This document shows, one piece after another, positions 58,192-64,000 of a DNA stretch of 64,000 bases. The position numbers and the translations under genes are program-made. This stretch comes from Procambarus clarkii (Eukaryota; Arthropoda; Malacostraca; Decapoda; Cambaridae), in contig NC_091160.1 in the NCBI RefSeq assembly GCF_040958095.1, positions 36,319,736 to 36,383,735 of the forward strand, given 5' to 3'. Position 1 is the first letter of the stretch, and each line of letters opens with the position of its first letter. The notes under the pieces are model-generated. The model was given only the letters and a program-made list of their open reading frames with translations. It did no database searches and was not told the DNA's origin.

Positions 58192-58705
58192 GACAATAAT
58201 ACCATCAGGACAACAAGAAGACAATAATACCATCAGGACAACAACAAGACAATAATACCATCAGGACAACAAGAAGACAATAATACCATCAGGACAACAA
58301 CAAGACAATAATACCATCAGGACAACAAGAAGACAATAATACCATCAGGACAACAACAAGACAATAATACCATCAGGACAACAACAAGACAATAATACCA
58401 TCAGGACAACAACAAGACAATAATACCATCAGGACAACAAGAAGACAATAATACCATCAGGACAACAACAAGACAATAATACCATCAGGACAACAACAAG
58501 ACAATAATACCATCAGGACAACAACAAGACAATAATACCATCAGGACAACAACAAGACAATAATACCATCAGGACAACAACAAGACAATAATACCATCAG
58601 GACAACAACAAGACAATAATACCATCAGGACAACAACAAGACAATAATACCATCAGGACAACAACAAGACAATAATACCATCAGGACAACAACAAGACAA
58701 TAATA
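58192..58705 (+). repeat. 25-bp minisatellite, about 20 copies
   Basis: Unit ACAACAAGACAATAATACCA plus TCAGG, with an AAGAAG variant alternating in the left half. It starts 62 bp after the 14-bp array. Confidence 0.95.
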
Positions 58706-59459
58706 ATCATAATCCAACGCGTGTGTCAGATGTAGCCAAAATTAACCCGTTAGAATATGAGCAAAGATGCAATTTCATGGCCAATTTCAAGAACCCGGAA
58801 ATTGAATTGTAAGGTGATAGAAACAAAGAGGCCTGAAATACTAAACACTTTAGGTCATTTGAAGAATCTTTCAGATACAACACGTCAGAGAGACAACTAG
58901 ATTCGAAGGAGATAATATCTGCTTAAGGTTAGACCTCATCTTTAGCCAAAATTAAGAAGATACAGATATTAGACTACGAAATATCAGTTGAAGTCGGTGA
59001 CAACCGCATGCTAACATCAGATTATAATGTAGAGCTAACAAGCAATATGAAAAAAAACAGACCAGGATAACAAGCTGCTTTATCAAAAAACGGAGTCAGA
59101 AAATAAGGGGGAACTTAGGTAGAATCCATCGAGTATAATAACCGAGGGACAAATCTGTGCAAGAGAAATGTTTAGAGGCAGGAGGGAGGTACTACATTCC
59201 CTAACAAAAAGTTAGGGTACCATGGTACCCTAACTTTAGTAGGGCAATTCTATTGTTTAATAAACAATAGAAATACCACAACCTTAAGCATGGAAAAGTG
59301 GACTTAAGGCACTTCATAAACCAGAAAATAGAGAGAGGAGCAGAATAACTAAAGTCCACTACAGACTCACTACGGCCTGTGCTGCTTGCCACTTTTGTTG
59401 CCACTTGTTGAATATAAACACAACAAAAGAACAAGTATACACGCAAGAGAAACGATAGC
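58706..59459. other. No gene seen
   Basis: AT-rich DNA. A small hairpin TAGGGTACCATGGTACCCTA is at 59213-59232. Confidence 0.4.
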
Positions 59460-59735
59460 AGTCTCCGTGGTGTAGTGGTAAGACACTCGCCTGGCGTTCC
59501 GCGAGCGCTATGTCATGGGTTCGTATCCTGGCCGGGGAGGATTTACTGGGCGCAATTCCTTAACTGTAGCCTCTGTTTAACGCAACAGTAAAATGTGTAC
59601 TTGGATGAAAAAACGATTCTTCGCGGCAGGGGATCGTATTCCAGGGACCATAGGATTAAGGACTTGCCCGAAACGCTACGCGTACTAGTGGCTGTACAAG
59701 AATGTAACAACTCTTGTATATATCTCAAAAAAAAA
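59460..59735 (+). mobile_element. tRNA-derived SINE, GTCTCCGTGGTGTAGTGG family, with A-tail
   Basis: A box TGGTGTAGTGGTAAGACAC, B box GGTTCGTATCC, then TTACTGGGCGCAATTCCTTA, ACTTGGATGAAAAAACGATT and CGAAACGCTACGCGTACTAG, ending at a run of 13 A. The body is unlike the other SINEs here. Confidence 0.85.
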
Positions 59736-60004
59736 AAAATAAGAACGCCAACCTCCAAAGTTAAGTACCAACCGAAAGTGTTGTACAGCTATACAAGGAG
59801 GTGAGAAGGTGAGAGTTAACGTCAAATGTCAGGGAAATGGGAAGTGTTACTTGAACCTTTCCAAGTGGATCTGGAGCAACTGCCTGACACGAGAGAGAGA
59901 GAGCTTCTCCAGAGACTGAAACGAGTTCCAATATTAGTGACAGAAGGAAAGATAAGGAACCAATTTCAAGGACTTGAACCAAAGACTGTGGGATCTGAGA
60001 GAGT

Positions 60005-60118
60005 GTTGGAGTGGGCCGCTCCAAGCAACAACCTGTTGGACCAAACTCTCAAGTCAATTGGGGACTTGAGGAGTAGAAGAACTCCCTCAACCCCATCAAG
60101 CAGGTATCAAGCGGGGTC
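60005..60118 (+). repeat. CCGCTCCAAGCAACAACC repeat with GAGTAGAAGAACTCCC tail
   Basis: GGGCCGCTCCAAGCAACAAC and GGGGACTTGAGGAGTAGAAG join the parts seen separately at 7705 and 16205. Confidence 0.65.
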
Positions 60119-60202
60119 TCGCCATCGATCCTAAAAGACACCGATAAAATCATGTGCAAGCAAAATCATGTGCAGATCATGTGCAAAATCATGTGCAAGT
60201 TA

Positions 60203-60330
60203 GACGCGGCTGCGAGCAGCCGCGTCTAACAGACTGGTTGATCAGTCCAGCAACCAGGAGGCCTGGTCGACGACCGGGCCGCGGGGACACTAAGCCCCGG
60301 AAGCACCTCAAGGTAACCTCAAGGTAATCC
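60203..60330 (+). mobile_element. CTCAAGGTAACC-tailed repeat
   Basis: CGGCTGCGAGCAGCCGCGTC, GATCAGTCCAGCAACCAGGA and CCGGAAGCACCTCAAGGTAA. Same family as 37838. Confidence 0.75.
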
Positions 60331-61290
60331 ACTCTTAAGGATCTTTAATGCAACACTGAAGACAAAGGTGGTGCTACTTGAGAGAGGCACATGCCATGCC
60401 AATATACCAATGGAGTGGACAGTAACCACTCAACTTGAGACACTTGTACATAAATGTACCATGCAAAGGGCTAGAGAGTATAATAAGGGTGATGATAATG
60501 GAACATAGAGAAGTAATGTCACTATGAAGCAGCAACACGAAGCCAAAGAAGGAAAGTTATGTAGCAAATCTATTTGGGATCAAATACAAGTCTAGATTCC
60601 AGAATGACACTAGGTAGTTCATCCACCCTTTAATCTATTAAGAGAGTGTCAGGAATGAGTGTAGCGTTGCCAAACAAATGGTCATTGAACTTCATCCTAA
60701 ATAAGTAGAATGTTATGGGAATGAGAACAGGAGTAAGATGGCTAGAGGAACAACACAATGGTCGGGAGGAACTTATAATTAGTGAGAAGAGGATCCGAGT
60801 TGTCATAACATGAACACTTCTTCAGTGTAAGGATAATGGACTATGGAGGATTGGAATCAGGATTGTATTAGACGACCGACTGTTGGAAGGGCTGGGGCCC
60901 AGGCGCTACAGCTCGGTACTGCAAACTCAAGGTAAAAGCTGTCGAGTAAAAAACAGCCCTTATCTTCCCTCCCTTTTATTCTTATCTGGGTATCACTTCA
61001 ACACTCATTTGTTCTAAAGTTTTGCTTTATTGTCATTTCGGCAAGATAAGGCGGTGGCAGTGTGACAGGAACCAGAGGTGAGTGTGTAGAGGGCATTGTG
61101 CAGATAACACCACTCCACCAAAGAGCAAATATAGCAGAGGCAAAAAATTTTAGACAGCATTAACAATACATGATAAAAATGTGTTCGTGTACATAACCCT
61201 GGACAACATAGGTTCAACCTGTCTCATGCAATTGCTCGTTCACCATGACACGACCGTAGCTGCCACGGAAGACAAGCAACAAGCTGATGT
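60331..61290. other. Probably decayed repeats, no gene
   Basis: Short unlinked frames only. Confidence 0.35.
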
Positions 61291-61294
61291 AATT

Positions 61295-61720
61295 AATACA
61301 CAGATTTTATAAAAGCTTTCAACAAGGGTGACCACAAAAGGCACCCAAAAGGTATTACTGGCAAAGTAGGGAGATGGATATTTAATGTCCTAACGAAAAG
61401 GACATTAATAGTCAACAAAAATAAAATCATGATCATCCAGCATGAAAAGCTCAGTCCCCGAGGGTACTGTGCTTGCTCCAGTACTGTCTCGTCCTCATAT
61501 CAGACATACAAGGACAAAGTAATGCAATTTTAGATCTTTTTTTTCCAAATATGGGTGAGAGAAGTGTCAATAGGCATACGAGTGCCAATTCTTGCAGCAT
61601 TCTCCTTCCAAAACCGAATAAAAGTAATACATTTGCCGGCGCCCACCTTATCAAACCTCCACTAGAAAAAAAGGGGAGTTAAAAAACTGACAATAGTATG
61701 GGGAAAGGATCACCTATGGA
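61295..61720 (+). pseudogene. Decayed LINE reverse transcriptase core
   Basis: IKAFNKGDHKRHPKGITGK, VGRWIFNVLTKRTLIVNK and, one frame over, SVPEGTVLAPVLSRPHI match D-TKAFD--DH, GRW---FLT-R and G-PQG--LGP-LF. Frameshifts and stops. Confidence 0.7.
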
Positions 61721-62034
61721 GTAAAGGCCCCTGCCATGTTGAGTCTGTATGTGGAGGGAAGAGAAGCAGAGAGATATCAATACTACAACGTTTTCTTAGC
61801 CGAATTCAGGATAGCGAGGATAAAAGGCTTCAACAGTCAGCGACAGGTATTAGCAAGAACATTGCATCTCATAGCATGTCTACAGTTAAGAATCATCCAG
61901 ATTCAGCATAGGCACAATCAGAGTACAGAATGAGCAAGAGGCCGACGGTCCTAGCACGTAAAAGAAATTCCAAGTATCAATGTCCGGAACAAAAGTGGCA
62001 GTTTTCAAGGAAAAAAGTTTTCTGCAACCGGGCT

Positions 62035-62150
62035 GTAGTGGATATGTGGGTCTGCGAGCCGCTCCTAGCAACAACCTATTGGGCCAGGCTCTCAAGTCAA
62101 GCTTAGTCCCGGCTTGGGGAGCAGAATTCCCTAAATCCAGGAACAATTAA
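62035..62150 (+). repeat. CCGCTCCTAGCAACAACC repeat
   Basis: GGGTCTGCGAGCCGCTCCTA, AGTCCCGGCTTGGGGAGCAG. Same family as 16205 and 60005. Confidence 0.6.
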
Positions 62151-62519
62151 CTGAAATTGGCACAAAATCCACACATGTTCTATTGAAGGATAGTCATTGT
62201 AAAGAACAATTACAACAAAATATATAGGCACAATACCAGGGGAGATGAGGATGCAGAGCAGAAAAAACCAGGGTTAGGGTGCGGAAGGAAAGGCAGCAGA
62301 GGTGGTATGGGAAGAGTAGCGGTGGGGAGCAGAGGTGACCCGATAAGGTTCGTCGAGGAAGGGGAGGTGTTGTTGAAGTGGCCAAGTGAAGGGGCCCCGA
62401 GTAAGGACAATCTGCGACGTCTTCTGTATCCTTTCCAGACGACATTAGGACATTTTACGCGAGTAGACAATATAGAGCTCCATATATAATATATTAGAGT
62501 CCAATCTGATAATAATCAA

Positions 62520-62860
62520 GTCTTTCAATAAGTCACAACACATGTTGAGTGAGGATAAGTTACAGTTACTGCGCTATGTACAAAAACAACATACCACACA
62601 GTCAAACTACACTACGGAAAGAGCAATGTAAAAGACTTGGGCTTAATGTTGGAAGACCTTACTTTTAAAGAACAGAACTTGTCACAAGAAATTGACATGT
62701 TGGATAACAAGAACCTCTCGAACAAGATAAGTCACACTAATAACACTGGTGCTCTCTAGAGTGGTTTATAGTTGCACATTAACAACCCATTCAAAGCTAG
62801 AGAAATTGTTGACCTGGAGAGAAAGCAAAGATTTTACTGCTAGAAGCTAATCAATAAAAC
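62520..62860 (+). pseudogene. Decayed LINE segment
   Basis: VKDLGLMLEDLTFKEQNLS and LSRVVYSCTLTTHSKLEKL align with the KDLGV-----L and VRPVLEY boxes of non-LTR reverse transcriptases. It is probably the continuation of 61295. Confidence 0.6.
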
Positions 62861-63301
62861 TTTAAATTGGGACCGTTTAAAATATTGAAAGAAATTTCCT
62901 GGCGTGAAGGCAGGAGATGCATTAATTTATACTTATATAATACCATGGGGACTGGTTCCAAATCTGCACACACAAATACCACCATACGAGGCATGACAGG
63001 ATGTCCAAAATAGCCCCCTTGAAAAGGAGAAGTGTAATAGGAATGTCGAGAGAACTGTAGATACCAAAGTTCTGATGTGGACTTCAAATAATAAGACAAC
63101 TCTACAGGCAAATAATAAGACAAAGACTACAAATAAGGTGAATAACTGGCCGATCTCTTTTAGTTCAAAAAGATAACTTGATAAACTCCTTCAAATGATA
63201 CTGGATCAACCAGGCTGTGTGCTAGGGCATACTTTTAGTGCAAGTGTTTCCAAGAGCTGTGGGAAGGGAAAACTCTGCGGACTAACCTGTCTTCTAAATT
63301 A

Positions 63302-63370
63302 AAGTAATTTTATTGAGACAATAAAATACATGTTAAAGGGATAGAGTAGCTTAGTCCATTTATACCCTGT
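63302..63370 (-). mobile_element. LINE 3'-end fragment (AATAAA family)
   Basis: TTTATTGAGACAATAAAATA then AAAGGGATAGAGTAGCTTAG. Confidence 0.65.
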
Positions 63371-63407
63371 ATAAATGTTTTATTTTATACCAAAGGATAC
63401 CTGATCA

Positions 63408-63540
63408 ACCAGGCTGTGACTCATACGTCAGGCTGCAAGCAGCCTGGTTGACCAGTCCAGCAACGAGGAGGCCTGGTCGACGACCGGGCCGCGGGGTCGC
63501 TGAGCCTCGAAATCACTTCAAGGTAACCTCAAGGTAAGGT
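63408..63540 (+). mobile_element. CTCAAGGTAACC-tailed repeat
   Basis: ACGTCAGGCTGCAAGCAGCC, GACCAGTCCAGCAACGAGGA and ATCACTTCAAGGTAACCTCA. Confidence 0.72.
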
Positions 63541-63709
63541 AGGAACTACATTCATGAGCTGCATAAACAATTACTTTTCAGTAACAGTGCGTGTAAGGGG
63601 GGGGCGGTGTATGCGTGTTGATAAGAGATTCAGTTCAGGGTCTCTGCTTGGAATGCATTCAGGAACAATAGCAGTGTATGTGTGCGTGAACAGCCTATCC
63701 TCCTACAAT

Positions 63710-63800
63710 TAAAGAAGGGTAGAAATAGCCTAAACTACTCTATCCCTTTGAGATGTATGCTTTTCGTCTCAATAAACATACTTAAACTTGAACTAGAATT
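63710..63800 (+). mobile_element. LINE 3' end (AATAAA family), plus orientation
   Basis: AGAAATAGCCTAAACTACTC, TATCCCTTTGAGATGTATGC and CAATAAACATACTTAAACTTG; AATAAA is the likely polyadenylation signal. Confidence 0.75.
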
Positions 63801-64000
63801 AAAGCACAGTACTTAGAGTAACGATGTGGACTAAAGTACTAATATGTCGTGATGGACCACTAGAAAGTCGACTTTGTAGTATTAAATATGGACAAACCGG
63901 CAAAGTTTTTATATTTATGTTGCCAATAAAACCTAACCTAATCTAATAAACCTAGGCCTTATACACGCTATCTGAGGCCTAATATAATAATAATTATAAT

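Noticed and set aside
59461-59540. tRNA gene with A and B boxes
   Set aside because: Followed by a SINE body and an A-tail; the acceptor stem is imperfect.

Overview
This is eukaryotic nuclear DNA that is poor in genes and very rich in repeats. Intron-containing genes, tRNA-derived SINEs with the body motif ACCTAGCAGTAAATAGGTACC, many 5'-truncated LINEs, foldback MITEs and long (AT)n, (CA)n and (CT)n runs together suggest a decapod crustacean, most likely a crayfish. That assignment is an inference from remembered repeat families and no search was run. Most of the long open frames are by-products of tandem repeats and are not genes.

Two protein-coding loci are well supported, both on the + strand. 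The first is a C-type lectin gene at 27758-34216. Five exons join in frame into at least 250 residues, with a Cys-rich PAN/apple-like N-terminal part and a C-terminal lectin domain carrying QPN and WND; its 5' start is unresolved. The second is the first coding exon of a Frizzled receptor at 49742-49936. It encodes a signal peptide and the start of the cysteine-rich Wnt-binding domain, and the rest of the gene is not visible here. Weaker candidates are a TATA/initiator promoter with a non-coding first exon (10680-10783), an orphan exon with good splice sites (13256-13354), a leader-type exon (23343-23436) and a short terminal ORF (55794-55937).

Layout: 0.5-2 kb holds an inverted pair of repeats and a LINE 3' end; 2-8 kb is mostly unique AT-rich DNA with one hairpin MITE; 8-16 kb holds several LINE C-termini, two SINEs and GC-rich minisatellites; 17.3-18.3 kb is a 30-bp minisatellite; 19.5-25.7 kb holds LINE and SINE relics including a 2.3-kb reverse-transcriptase element; 25.9-26.9 kb is a 43/45-bp minisatellite; 27.7-34.2 kb is the lectin gene, with a MITE and a LINE relic in its largest intron; 34-41.7 kb holds SINEs, LINEs, a Penelope-like fragment and three minisatellites; 43-44.8 kb is a 17-bp satellite-like block; 46-47.8 kb holds a complete MITE and a LINE whose 3' UTR has expanded into a minisatellite; 49.7-51.5 kb is the Frizzled exon and an intronic VNTR split by a SINE; 52-64 kb holds SINEs, MITEs, three more minisatellites and degraded LINEs.

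Nothing suggests that the genes act together as a system. The most informative content is how the repeats relate to each other: SINEs with exchanged tRNA heads, insertions nested with readable target duplications, MITE families sharing termini, and minisatellites that grew out of LINE sequence.
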